From an uncultured Marinosulfonomonas sp. (GTDB taxonomy: Bacteria > Pseudomonadota > Alphaproteobacteria > Rhodobacterales > Rhodobacteraceae): DNA of 10,726 nucleotides. Where the stretch lies: the NCBI GenBank assembly GCA_947311455.1, contig CAMZKY010000013.1, forward strand, positions 1-10,726, given 5' to 3'. Shown piece after piece: positions 1 through 7,007 of this stretch. The translations under genes were made by a program, and so were the position numbers. The notes beneath the pieces were generated by a model. That model had not been told where the DNA came from. It ran no database searches and saw only the letters and a list, made by a program, of their open reading frames with translations. How positions within the stretch are numbered: the stretch's first letter is position 1; each line of letters begins with the position of its first letter.

Positions 1-590
1 CCATTCCATTCTGCCAAGGATTTCACGGAAACATTGTAGAGGCGAGAAATCGTAAAGGCTGTTTCACCACGTTCAACTTTGTGACGAACCGGCTCCGCGC
101 CTGATACCGTTCGGCGGCTACTATGAGCGGGTGTTGCGGGTTTCGCACGATCAATTGCGCCGCTTGCTAGTATGGATATATCAACCTTTTCAGGGGGTTG
201 CAGTGGCCCTGTGGTTTGTGAACCTGTTGCTGGCGAAGGCTCTTTAACACGCCGCGGTAACGCAATAATTTCGCCCTTATGCAGTTTTGCATCTATGCCA
301 ATACCATTATATTTACCAAGTTCTTTAGGGGCAAAGCCGACGCGATTTGCAACATCGGCAATGGTATCGCCATGGCGCGCAACAGCGACTTGATAATTGG
401 GATAGGAAATAATGCCGCGGTCATCTGGTTTGGGGCGCGCGGCTGTGGCATTTCGTGCGGCGGCGCTGGTGTCTGGGGCGCTTCCGAAATTATCTCGCAG
501 ATCAAAATCAAAACCCGCACAGGCTGATAAGGCAAGCGTTGCTGTGGTTAACACCATCGCGCGCATTAGTTTTTTATGCCAGTTATTCAT
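1..590 (-). CDS. LysM-domain lipoprotein, nlpD-like (partial, C-terminus beyond left edge)
   Basis: The frame is open from the ATG at 590 to the window edge (196 codons). The N-terminus is a lipoprotein signal: positive residues (HKK, R), a hydrophobic stretch and the lipobox LSAC with Cys24 as the lipidated residue, so an envelope-anchored protein is expected. Two LysM peptidoglycan-binding modules follow. The first is at about residues 69-117 (YQVAVARHGDTIADVA, ending GEIIALP). The second starts at about 171 (HKVERGETAFTISRLYNV) and is cut by the edge. A Pro/Ala/Thr-rich linker separates them. An AAGGA ribosome site lies 9 bases before the ATG. It follows pcm by 49 bases in the same direction, the surE-pcm-nlpD order known in proteobacteria, where NlpD-type proteins carry a C-terminal M23 domain and control cell-wall hydrolysis. 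The M23 domain is inferred and not visible here. Confident in LysM lipoprotein; less in the exact family. Confidence 0.88.
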   Translation of the reverse strand, partial: MNNWHKKLMRAMVLTTATLALSACAGFDFDLRDNFGSAPDTSAAARNATAARPKPDDRGIISYPNYQVAVARHGDTIADVANRVGFAPKELGKYNGIGIDAKLHKGEIIALPRRVKEPSPATGSQTTGPLQPPEKVDISILASGAIDRAKPATPAHSSRRTVSGAEPVRHKVERGETAFTISRLYNVSVKSLAEWN

Positions 591-639
591 TGCTCGTATT
601 CCTTAATGTCAGCCCGATTTTTGGGGTCTTTTATACTCT

Positions 640-1278
640 TTATTCTTTGCCAAGCCCTTCAAGTAACGGGACAAAACGCACGGGTCTTATTTCGTCATAA
701 TCAAAGCCGTTTTCAAGGCGCGTCACCTTGATCAGGCTTTGGACCGTCTGTTCCTGTCCGACGGGTAACACCATGATACCCCCAATTTTAAGCTGCGCCA
801 AGAGGGGGCCTGGGGGGTCTTCGGCGGCGGCGGTGACGAGGATGCGATCGAAGGGGGCTTGTTCGGGCAAACCATGGCTGCCATCGGCTGTAAAAGCGGT
901 GATATTGCTAAGATCAAGGGCCTGAAAAACGCGGTTGGCATGCACCACCAAACGTTTGAACCGATCAACGGTATAAACACGGCGCGCCAGTTGTGACAGG
1001 ATCGCCGCCTGATAGCCCGAACCGGTGCCGATTTCCAAAACCTTGTTGCGTGGTTCTACTTTCAAGGCTTGCGTCATCAACCCCACCACCGAGGGTTGGG
1101 AAATGGTTTGACCACACGCAATTGGCAGGGGCGTGTCATCGTAAGTGCGGCTTTCAAAGGTGCCGCGCACGAAATGCCCCCGATCAATTTTCTCCATGGC
1201 TGACAAGACGCGTTTATCGGTCACGCCCTTACTGCGCAGAGCAAAAAGAAACTGCATTTTGCGCTGTGCGTTATCCAT
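640..1278 (-). CDS. pcm: Protein-L-isoaspartate O-methyltransferase
   Basis: This 212-residue cytosolic enzyme transfers a methyl group from S-adenosylmethionine to isoaspartyl residues in aged proteins and so starts their repair. The length is normal for bacterial Pcm. The family signature GQTISQP is at about 56-62. The SAM-binding motif I, LEIGTGSGY, is at 81-89, followed by the acidic-end motif VYTVDR at 101-106. The segment DRILVTAAAEDPP and the PVG after it are also typical. The start codon shares one base with the surE stop (TGATG on the minus strand), which implies translational coupling in an operon. It is followed by the LysM lipoprotein gene. Nothing in the sequence looks damaged. 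Confidence 0.96.
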   Translation of the reverse strand: MDNAQRKMQFLFALRSKGVTDKRVLSAMEKIDRGHFVRGTFESRTYDDTPLPIACGQTISQPSVVGLMTQALKVEPRNKVLEIGTGSGYQAAILSQLARRVYTVDRFKRLVVHANRVFQALDLSNITAFTADGSHGLPEQAPFDRILVTAAAEDPPGPLLAQLKIGGIMVLPVGQEQTVQSLIKVTRLENGFDYDEIRPVRFVPLLEGLGKE

Positions 1279-2066
1279 CAGGTAAGTGCGTCCGAAATTG
1301 CATTCAGGGCGGCGGGATCGGTTAAATTTGCACGCATCGGGGTGATGGTGATATAGCCGTTCAGGTTTTCCGCCGCATCCGATCCGGCGGCGGATTTTTT
1401 GGTTTGCGGCCCACCGGCAATCCAGAGATAAGTGCGCCCCGACGGGGATTTTTGCGGCTCTACGCCAAACACAACATTTTTGCGCCGCCCTTGGGGGGCC
1501 GCGATGATGCCTTTTACCTTATTCGCAGGGACAGGTGGGAAATTTACGTTATAAAACAACGGGTAATCCACATCAGGCTCATCGGGATGCGCGGTTAAAA
1601 TTGCTTGAACTGCCTCTGCGCCATAGGCAATTGCAGGCTCGAACGGATCGCTTAAATGCGCATTTCCCAGCCCCAGATATTGCGACATTGCAATCGATGT
1701 CACCCCCTGAAGCGCGCCTTCCATGGCGGCCCCGATGGTGCCGGAATAAAGGGTGTTTTCCGCCGCGTTATTGCCGCGGTTCACGCCTGACAAGATCAGA
1801 TCGGGCGGATTTTTCACCATCACATGATGCAGCCCCGCCAGCACGCAATCCGCCGGAAAACCATCAACTGAATAGGTGCGATTGCCAAGCTTATGCAGCA
1901 TCATTGGCCGGATATAGGAAATGCAATGGCCAACGCCGGATTGTTCATTTGCCGGTGCAATTGTCCAGATTTCACCCTGATCGCCGGCAATTTCCTGTGC
2001 AATTCTGCTAAGGGCAACCAGACCCGGGGCGTTGATGCCGTCGTCATTGGTGATAAGAATACGCAT
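1278..2066 (-). CDS. surE: 5'/3'-nucleotidase SurE
   Basis: SurE is a metal-dependent phosphatase that removes phosphate from nucleoside monophosphates and supports stationary-phase survival. The protein of 262 residues begins MRILITNDDG, the invariant SurE start, with metal ligands Asp8 and Asp9. Ser43 (in EQSGVG) and Asn96 (in SGVNRGNN) are the other expected ligands. VDGFPADCV and LYSGTIGAAMEG are family motifs. The frame stays open 26 codons further upstream, but the start at 2066 fits the family and has an AAGG site 8 bases before it. It is the first gene of the surE-pcm-LysM lipoprotein operon and is divergent from ligA. Confidence 0.97.
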   Translation of the reverse strand: MRILITNDDGINAPGLVALSRIAQEIAGDQGEIWTIAPANEQSGVGHCISYIRPMMLHKLGNRTYSVDGFPADCVLAGLHHVMVKNPPDLILSGVNRGNNAAENTLYSGTIGAAMEGALQGVTSIAMSQYLGLGNAHLSDPFEPAIAYGAEAVQAILTAHPDEPDVDYPLFYNVNFPPVPANKVKGIIAAPQGRRKNVVFGVEPQKSPSGRTYLWIAGGPQTKKSAAGSDAAENLNGYITITPMRANLTDPAALNAISDALT

Positions 2067-2183
2067 GTTTTTTGCCTTATAAGTTGATCGTTGCATAGGC
2101 CAAAGCGGGGCTTGGGTAAAGGTGGCGCAGGGGGGGCTGGCCAAAGAATAAACGCGTATGCGGTGTTTTTACACAGTTCCGGA

Positions 2184-2199
2184 TTAACGGTTGGTTAAC
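2184..2199 (+). promoter_or_regulatory. Candidate CtrA-binding box (TTAA-N7-TTAAC)
   Basis: The sequence TTAACGGTTGGTTAAC matches the full CtrA consensus TTAA-N7-TTAA(C) exactly, with both half-sites intact and a 7-base spacer. CtrA is the alphaproteobacterial response regulator of cell cycle, motility and, in Rhodobacterales, motility and gene-transfer-agent genes. The site is 118 bases before the surE start and 200 bases before the ligA start. Which gene it serves is not clear from position. A single match can be chance in AT-rich intergenic DNA. Confidence 0.45.
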
Positions 2200-2232
2200 T
2201 TTGGTGAAGGGCATGAATTTTCCCGAAAAATT

Positions 2233-2276
2233 GTGTATGGCAAGCGTATGGCAAGTGTATGGCAAGCGTATGGCAG
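2233..2276. repeat. Tandem repeat, 4 x 11 bp
   Basis: Four consecutive 11-bp units read GTGTATGGCAA, GCGTATGGCAA, GTGTATGGCAA and GCGTATGGCAG. The second base alternates T/C, so the array is also two copies of a 22-bp unit, which points to growth by duplication of a dimer. Unit length is one DNA helical turn. It lies 122 bases before ligA and 166 bases before surE. It is either a replication-slippage product or a row of protein-binding sites on one face of the helix. No known protein site was recognised. Confidence 0.9.
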
Positions 2277-2398
2277 ATAAATCTGGCTTTTTCAGGTTAA
2301 TCCGGCGAACGGTGCTTTTTCCTTAACCGATTTATGATGCTCTCTAGACCAATCGGATTTGCAGTCGTATCTATTGAATCAGCGAAACGGGGGATCGG

Positions 2399-4510
2399 AT
2401 GGATATTGACGGATTGTCAAAACAACAGGCCAAAGCAGAACTGGCGCGTCTGGCGCAGGTTTTGGGGCAGGCCAATAGGGCGTATCACACCAATGATGCG
2501 CCCACGATTTCGGATGCCGAATATGACGCCCTGAAACGCCGCAATGGGGCAATCGAGGCGCGCTTTCCCGAATTGAAACGTGCCGATAGCCCCAGTGATA
2601 TGATCGGGGCTGCACCTGCGGACGGGTTTAAAAAGGTCAAACACGCCAAGCGGATGATGTCGCTGGGCAATGCGTTCAATGATGAAGATGTTGCCGATTT
2701 TGATGCCCGTATTCGCAAATTCCTGATGCTGGATGATGCCCCGATTGCCTATTGTGCCGAGCCGAAAATAGACGGGCTGTCGCTGTCGATCCGGTACGAG
2801 GCTGGCAAAATGGTGCAGGCCCTGACGCGGGGCGATGGGGAAACCGGCGAAGATGTCACCGCCAACGCCCGCACCATTTCCGGCATTCCGCACCGGATTG
2901 AAAACGCCCCCGATGTGCTTGAGGTGCGCGGCGAGGTTTATATGGCGCGCAGTGATTTTCTGGCGCTGAATGCGGCGCAAACCGCCAAGGGTGACAAGGT
3001 GTTTTCCAACCCGCGCAACGCCGCCGCCGGATCGTTACGGCAACTGGATGTTTCGATCACCAAAACCCGCCCCCTGATGTTTTTCGCTTATGCGTGGGGC
3101 GAATTATCTGCCCCCTTGGCCAATACGCAAATTGGCGCAATTGAACGGCTGGCGCAGATGGGGTTTGCCACCAATCCCCTGACGCGGCTGTGTGATGGCC
3201 CTGCGCAAATGCTGGATCATTACGCCGAAATTGAACGCCAGCGCGCCACGCTGGATTATGATATCGACGGGGTGGTTTACAAGGTTGATGATCTGTCGCT
3301 GCAAGCGCGGCTTGGTTTTCGCTCTACGACGCCCCGCTGGGCGATTGCGCATAAATTTCCGGCCGAACTGGCGTGGACATGGCTGGAACATATCGACATT
3401 CAGGTGGGGCGCACTGGCGCGCTTTCGCCGGTGGCGCGCCTTTCGCCGGTTACGGTGGGGGGCGTGGTGGTGTCAAATGCCACCCTGCATAATGAGGATT
3501 ACATCAAAGGGCGCGATTCCAAGGGCGGCGAAATTCGTGGCGGTAAGGATATTCGCATTGGCGATTGGGTGCAGGTATACCGCGCCGGCGATGTGATCCC
3601 GAAAATTGCCGATGTGGATTTGGCCAAACGGCCTGCTGATGCGCTGCCGTTTGTGTTTCCTGATATGTGCCCTGAATGCGGCTCACCCGCCCTGCGCGAA
3701 GAGGGCGACGCGGTGCATCGCTGCACCGGCGGGTTGATTTGCCCCGCGCAAGCCGTAGAAAAGCTGAAACATTTCGTTTCGCGTGGGGCGTTTGATATTG
3801 AGGGGCTGGGGGCCAAACAAATCGAGGCATTTTATTTCGACGAGGCCCTGCCAATCAAAGAACCCGCCGATATTTTCACCCTTAAGCTGCGTGACGCGGG
3901 CAATCTGGGCAAGCTGAAAAACCGCGATGGTTGGGGGGAGACCTCGGTTAAAAAACTGTTTGCTGCGATCGAAATGAAGCGCAATATCCCGTTAGCGCGG
4001 CTGATTTTTGCGTTGGGTATTCGGCATACGGGCGAAAACGTGGCAACATTGCTGGCGCAGCATTACCGATCATGGGCCAAATTTTCTGCCGCGATGCAGG
4101 CCGCCAGCGATGAGCAAAGCGAAGCGTGGGAAGAGCTGCTTGCAATTGACGGTGTGGGCGACGCGATCGCGAAATCCGTGGTTGGGGCGTTTCACAATGA
4201 TACCGAACGCGCGATGATTGATCGGTTGATCGCCGAATTATCCCCGCAAGACGCCCAAAAACGTGATGCCGTAGAAAGCCCCGTGGCGGGCAAAACGTTG
4301 GTCTTTACCGGCACCTTGGAAAAGATGAGCCGGGCCGAAGCCAAATCGCAGGCCGAGGCTTTGGGGGCCAAGGTATCGGGATCGGTTTCGAAGAAAACCG
4401 ATTTGTTGATTGCGGGGGCGAAAGCCGGGTCAAAAGCCACCAAAGCCGCCGCCTTGGGCGTTGAGGTGATCTCGGAAGATGACTGGTTAACCCTGATTGG
4501 TGCCACATGA
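2399..4510 (+). CDS. ligA: NAD-dependent DNA ligase LigA
   Basis: LigA seals nicks in DNA during replication and repair, using NAD+ to form an enzyme-AMP intermediate. The protein is 703 residues, slightly longer than the E. coli enzyme. The NAD-binding Ia region (YHTNDAPTISDAEYD) is at 29-43. The adenylation motif KIDG is at 123-126, with Lys123 as the AMP-accepting residue. DGVVYKV is at 290-296. The OB-fold follows, then a four-Cys zinc finger (Cys424, 427, 442, 448), helix-hairpin-helix repeats and a C-terminal BRCT domain from about 627 (SPVAGKTLVFTGTL). A GGGG-rich ribosome site lies just upstream of the ATG. The stop overlaps the recG start as ATGA, so the two genes are translationally coupled. 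Confidence 0.98.
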   Translation: MDIDGLSKQQAKAELARLAQVLGQANRAYHTNDAPTISDAEYDALKRRNGAIEARFPELKRADSPSDMIGAAPADGFKKVKHAKRMMSLGNAFNDEDVADFDARIRKFLMLDDAPIAYCAEPKIDGLSLSIRYEAGKMVQALTRGDGETGEDVTANARTISGIPHRIENAPDVLEVRGEVYMARSDFLALNAAQTAKGDKVFSNPRNAAAGSLRQLDVSITKTRPLMFFAYAWGELSAPLANTQIGAIERLAQMGFATNPLTRLCDGPAQMLDHYAEIERQRATLDYDIDGVVYKVDDLSLQARLGFRSTTPRWAIAHKFPAELAWTWLEHIDIQVGRTGALSPVARLSPVTVGGVVVSNATLHNEDYIKGRDSKGGEIRGGKDIRIGDWVQVYRAGDVIPKIADVDLAKRPADALPFVFPDMCPECGSPALREEGDAVHRCTGGLICPAQAVEKLKHFVSRGAFDIEGLGAKQIEAFYFDEALPIKEPADIFTLKLRDAGNLGKLKNRDGWGETSVKKLFAAIEMKRNIPLARLIFALGIRHTGENVATLLAQHYRSWAKFSAAMQAASDEQSEAWEELLAIDGVGDAIAKSVVGAFHNDTERAMIDRLIAELSPQDAQKRDAVESPVAGKTLVFTGTLEKMSRAEAKSQAEALGAKVSGSVSKKTDLLIAGAKAGSKATKAAALGVEVISEDDWLTLIGAT

Positions 4511-6597
4511 GCGGGCGCCCCGAAATCCTGTTTCCGCTGTTTGCGGATCTGGAAACCCTGTCAGGGGTCGGGGCTAAAACCGCCCAGAATTTCGAGAAAA
4601 TGGACATCACCAAACCGCGTGATCTGCTGTTTGCCTTGCCAAATTCCGGTGTCACGTGGCAACGGATCAAATCCATTCAAGGCGTGGTGCCCCCCGCCAA
4701 TATCATCATTGAAATCACCGTTGGAAATCACCTTCCACCCCGCTCGCGCGGGCGGCCGTATCGTGTTGAAGTTTCCGATGGGGATACCGTTTTCCAGCTG
4801 GTGTTCTTTCATCCCCGCATTGATTATTTGCAGAAAATTCTACCCACAGGCCAAAAACGCCTAATCGCCGGTAAGCTGGAACATTTTGATTCTATTGCCC
4901 AAATTGTGCATCCAGAACAGGTGTTGCGCCTGGAGGATGACGGCGATCTGCCCGCGTTTGAACCGGTTTACCCTCTAACCGCCGGGGTCAGTAAAAAGCT
5001 GATGATCAAGGCAGTGCAGGGGGCGATTTCGCTTACAGTCCCGCTTGAAGAATGGATAGATAAGGCGCTGATAAATAAGGAAAACTGGCCGAATTGGCGG
5101 GATGCAATCTCCGCGGCTCATACGCCCAAATCCGACACCGATCTATTGCCCACAACGGCGGGTCGGGCGCGGCTGGCTTATGATGAATTGTTTGCCCATC
5201 AGATCACGCTGGCATTGGCGCGGCGCAAGGAGCGTAGCGTGAAGGGGCGCGCGTCTGTGGCGACGGGGGTGCATCAATCGAAAGTGTTAAGCGCCTTGCC
5301 TTATACGCCCACCGGTGCGCAGGCCCGTGCGGTTGCAGAAATTTCCGACGATATGGCGCGCCCTGTGCGGATGATGCGGATGCTGCAGGGCGATGTTGGC
5401 GCGGGCAAAACCTATGTGGCGCTGATGGCGCTTTTGGTGGCAGTTGAATCGGGCGGACAGGGGGTGATGATGGCCCCCACCGAAATTCTGGCACGCCAGC
5501 ATTATGCCGGATTGCAACCTTTATGCGAGGCGGCTGGCGTGGTTCTGGAAATGCTGACGGGGCGCGATAACGGCCGCGAGCGCGAGGCTAAATTGCAGGC
5601 GCTGAAAGCGGGGAATATTCATATTCTGGTGGGGACGCATGCGGTGTTTCAAAAGGATGTATTTTACCACGATCTTCGCCTTGCCATTATAGATGAGCAG
5701 CACCGGTTCGGGGTGGAACAACGGGCGGAACTGGCCGCCAAGGGGCCGATGGCGGATGTGCTGGTGATGACCGCGACACCGATTCCACGCTCGTTATCTC
5801 TGGCGCAATTTGGCGATATGGACATTTCAATTCTGGATGAAAAGCCCCCCGGGCGCAAACCGATCAAAACCGCGATGGTGTCAACGGGGCGGATTTCGGA
5901 GGTGGTGGATCATTTGCGCGGCGCGCTGGCGGCGGGGCGGCAGGCCTATTGGGTGTGTCCGTTGGTCGAGGAAAGCGAAGTGGTGGATAAAACCGCGGCG
6001 CAAGAACGATTTAAACATTTGCGCGCCTCGCTGGGGGATGATGTGGTCGGGCTTGTGCATGGGCGTATGGAGGCGGCCGAAAAAGATGCGGTTATGGCGC
6101 GGTTCAAGGCGGGTGATCTTAAGGTTCTGGTGGCGACAACGGTGATTGAGGTGGGGGTTGATGTGCCAAATGCCACGATCATGGTGATTGAACGGGCCGA
6201 AAGCTTTGGTTTGGCGCAGTTGCACCAGCTGCGCGGGCGGGTCGGGCGCGGCGCGGCGCAATCGACGTGTTTGTTGATGTATCAGGCGCCTTTGTCGAAA
6301 ACCGCCACACGGCGTTTGGAAATTATGCGCGAAACCGAAGACGGGTTTGTGATTGCCGAAGAAGATTTGGCGATGCGCGGGGCTGGAGATTTGATCGGCA
6401 CGGCGCAATCGGGCCTGCCCAAGTTTCGCGTGGCCGATTTGGAAAGCCAAGCCGGCCTGATGGAAATTGCACAAACAGATGCGCGTAAGCTGTTGCATGA
6501 TGACCCGAAACTGGAATCCGAGCGCGGCAAGGCCGTGCGTGTTCTATTATGGTTAATGGAACAGGAAAAATCTATTCGTTTGATTTCAGTGGGTTAG
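4507..6597 (+). CDS. recG: ATP-dependent DNA helicase RecG
   Basis: RecG is a monomeric double-strand translocase that remodels stalled replication forks and Holliday junctions. The 696 residues start with a wedge/OB region (LETLSGVGAKTA at 15-26). The helicase motifs are all present: Walker A GDVGAGKT (295-302), DEQH (396-399) in the RecG-typical DEQHRFGVEQR, TATPIPR (422-428), the motif V region TTVIEVGVDVP, and motif VI QLRGRVGR (574-581). The C-terminal end (GDLIGTAQSGLPKFRVAD) is also typical. Its ATG overlaps the ligA TGA by four bases (ATGA), so no separate promoter is needed. The region just after its stop holds the GTTC array, with no visible terminator directly behind recG. Confidence 0.98.
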   Translation: MSGRPEILFPLFADLETLSGVGAKTAQNFEKMDITKPRDLLFALPNSGVTWQRIKSIQGVVPPANIIIEITVGNHLPPRSRGRPYRVEVSDGDTVFQLVFFHPRIDYLQKILPTGQKRLIAGKLEHFDSIAQIVHPEQVLRLEDDGDLPAFEPVYPLTAGVSKKLMIKAVQGAISLTVPLEEWIDKALINKENWPNWRDAISAAHTPKSDTDLLPTTAGRARLAYDELFAHQITLALARRKERSVKGRASVATGVHQSKVLSALPYTPTGAQARAVAEISDDMARPVRMMRMLQGDVGAGKTYVALMALLVAVESGGQGVMMAPTEILARQHYAGLQPLCEAAGVVLEMLTGRDNGREREAKLQALKAGNIHILVGTHAVFQKDVFYHDLRLAIIDEQHRFGVEQRAELAAKGPMADVLVMTATPIPRSLSLAQFGDMDISILDEKPPGRKPIKTAMVSTGRISEVVDHLRGALAAGRQAYWVCPLVEESEVVDKTAAQERFKHLRASLGDDVVGLVHGRMEAAEKDAVMARFKAGDLKVLVATTVIEVGVDVPNATIMVIERAESFGLAQLHQLRGRVGRGAAQSTCLLMYQAPLSKTATRRLEIMRETEDGFVIAEEDLAMRGAGDLIGTAQSGLPKFRVADLESQAGLMEIAQTDARKLLHDDPKLESERGKAVRVLLWLMEQEKSIRLISVG

Positions 6598-6605
6598 CTT
6601 GAAAA

Positions 6606-6640
6606 GTTCCGATTTGTTCACGAATGTTCCTATTTAGTTC
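6606..6640 (+). promoter_or_regulatory. SOS (LexA) box within a four-fold GTTC array
   Basis: GTTC occurs at 6606-6609, 6616-6619, 6626-6629 and 6637-6640. The last pair, GTTCCTATTTAGTTC, is a perfect GTTC-N7-GTTC, the direct-repeat LexA operator known in alphaproteobacteria. The earlier copies are spaced N6, so they are one base short of consensus. A weak -35-like TTTAGT (6633-6638) inside the box, with CTATAT (6656-6661) 17 bases later, would place the operator over the promoter of the small gene at 6706, as expected for LexA repression. The box is seen directly; LexA binding is inferred. Confidence 0.65.
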
Positions 6641-6705
6641 TTTACTTTTCGTTAACTATATGAGAACAAAGGGGCAACAAAAAGAACAACACGGAATACA
6701 GGCCA

Positions 6706-6828
6706 ATGCTTAATGAAATCAAATTAGTGATCCATCGCGCCCGCCCCACGCTGATTGAAGATGCTCTGGGTGCGATGTCGATCGTTACGATGCTGATTGT
6801 TGGCCTGTTTCTGATCGGGGGTGCCTAA
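6706..6828 (+). CDS. 40-residue single-pass membrane peptide, putatively SOS-regulated
   Basis: The ATG at 6706 opens a 40-codon frame ending in TAA. A GGAA at 6693-6696 is 9 bases upstream, and an AGG is closer. Residues 1-20 are helical and amphipathic in character, with Lys6, His10, Arg11 and Arg13, then PTLIEDALG. Residues 21-39 are continuously hydrophobic (MSIVTMLIVGLFLIGG), consistent with one transmembrane helix and the basic N-terminus in the cytoplasm. Codon use matches the neighbouring genes. The gene has a dedicated upstream SOS box and a downstream intrinsic terminator, which supports a real transcription unit. Caulobacter SidA is a 29-residue SOS-induced membrane inhibitor of division. 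A comparable role is possible but is inferred from architecture only. No family was recognised with certainty. Confidence 0.72.
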   Translation: MLNEIKLVIHRARPTLIEDALGAMSIVTMLIVGLFLIGGA

Positions 6829-6878
6829 CCGATTTACTGCTTTATCCTGCCTATTGTCTAAGGGCCGATCAACGCAGC

Positions 6879-7007
6879 CTGTCCCAACAGTTGCAAGGCG
6901 AAATGCCTAAAACAGCCTTCAAATGCCTCTTTGAAATGCTGACTCGGGCCCAAATAGACAAGGCCACCTTACCCGCCACGTTTCTGATGAAATGTGGCGG
7001 TTTTTTT
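6879..7007 (+). ncRNA. Structured 3' region, possible 3'-UTR-derived small RNA
   Basis: Between the small membrane-peptide gene and the chemoreceptor gene the plus strand can form a series of short hairpins: CTGT-CCCA-ACAG (6879-6890), AGGC-GAAAT-GCCT (6896-6908) and TTCAAA-TGCCTC-TTTGAA (6918-6935). A strong terminator hairpin ending in seven T follows. No open frame here has a credible ribosome site. Such a hairpin series ending in an intrinsic terminator is what 3'-UTR-derived regulatory RNAs look like, but it could simply be the tail of the small gene's mRNA. Confidence 0.25.
6973..7007 (+). terminator. Rho-independent terminator
   Basis: CCGCCACGTTTC (6973-6984) and GAAATGTGGCGG (6989-7000) form a 12-bp stem with one G-T wobble and a TGAT loop. 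Seven T follow (7001-7007). It ends plus-strand transcription from the small gene, and possibly from ligA-recG, exactly at the 3' end of the convergent chemoreceptor gene. The opposite strand has no T-run after the stem, so it works in one direction. Confidence 0.92.

Larger units (their letters stand above)
2067..2398. other. 332-base divergent intergenic region, surE / ligA
   Basis: This gap must hold the promoters for surE (leftward) and ligA (rightward). No convincing -35/-10 pair could be assigned to either gene by eye. It contains a perfect TTAA-N7-TTAA motif (2184-2199), a four-unit 11-bp direct repeat (2233-2276) and a GANTC site (GAATC, 2376-2380) about 20 bases before ligA. In alphaproteobacteria GANTC is the target of the cell-cycle methylase CcrM. 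No coding sequence with a credible start and ribosome site was found. Confidence 0.8.

Noticed and set aside
2067..2144. 26-codon N-terminal extension of SurE
   Set aside because: The family begins at MRILITNDDG, which has its own AAGG site. The extension has no family-like content.
2077..2265. 62-codon minus-strand frame across the surE-ligA gap
   Set aside because: It has no ribosome site, it starts inside the tandem repeat and has no recognisable protein features.
2417..2980. 187-codon frame antisense to ligA
   Set aside because: It lies wholly opposite a confident ligA and its composition is that of a shadow frame.
5881..6498. 205-codon frame antisense to recG
   Set aside because: It lies wholly opposite the recG helicase motifs. 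It is rich in His, Arg and Gln as expected from a reverse-complement reading.
6616..6629. GTTC-N6-GTTC as a second full SOS box
   Set aside because: The spacer is one base short of the consensus, so it is reported only as part of the half-site array.
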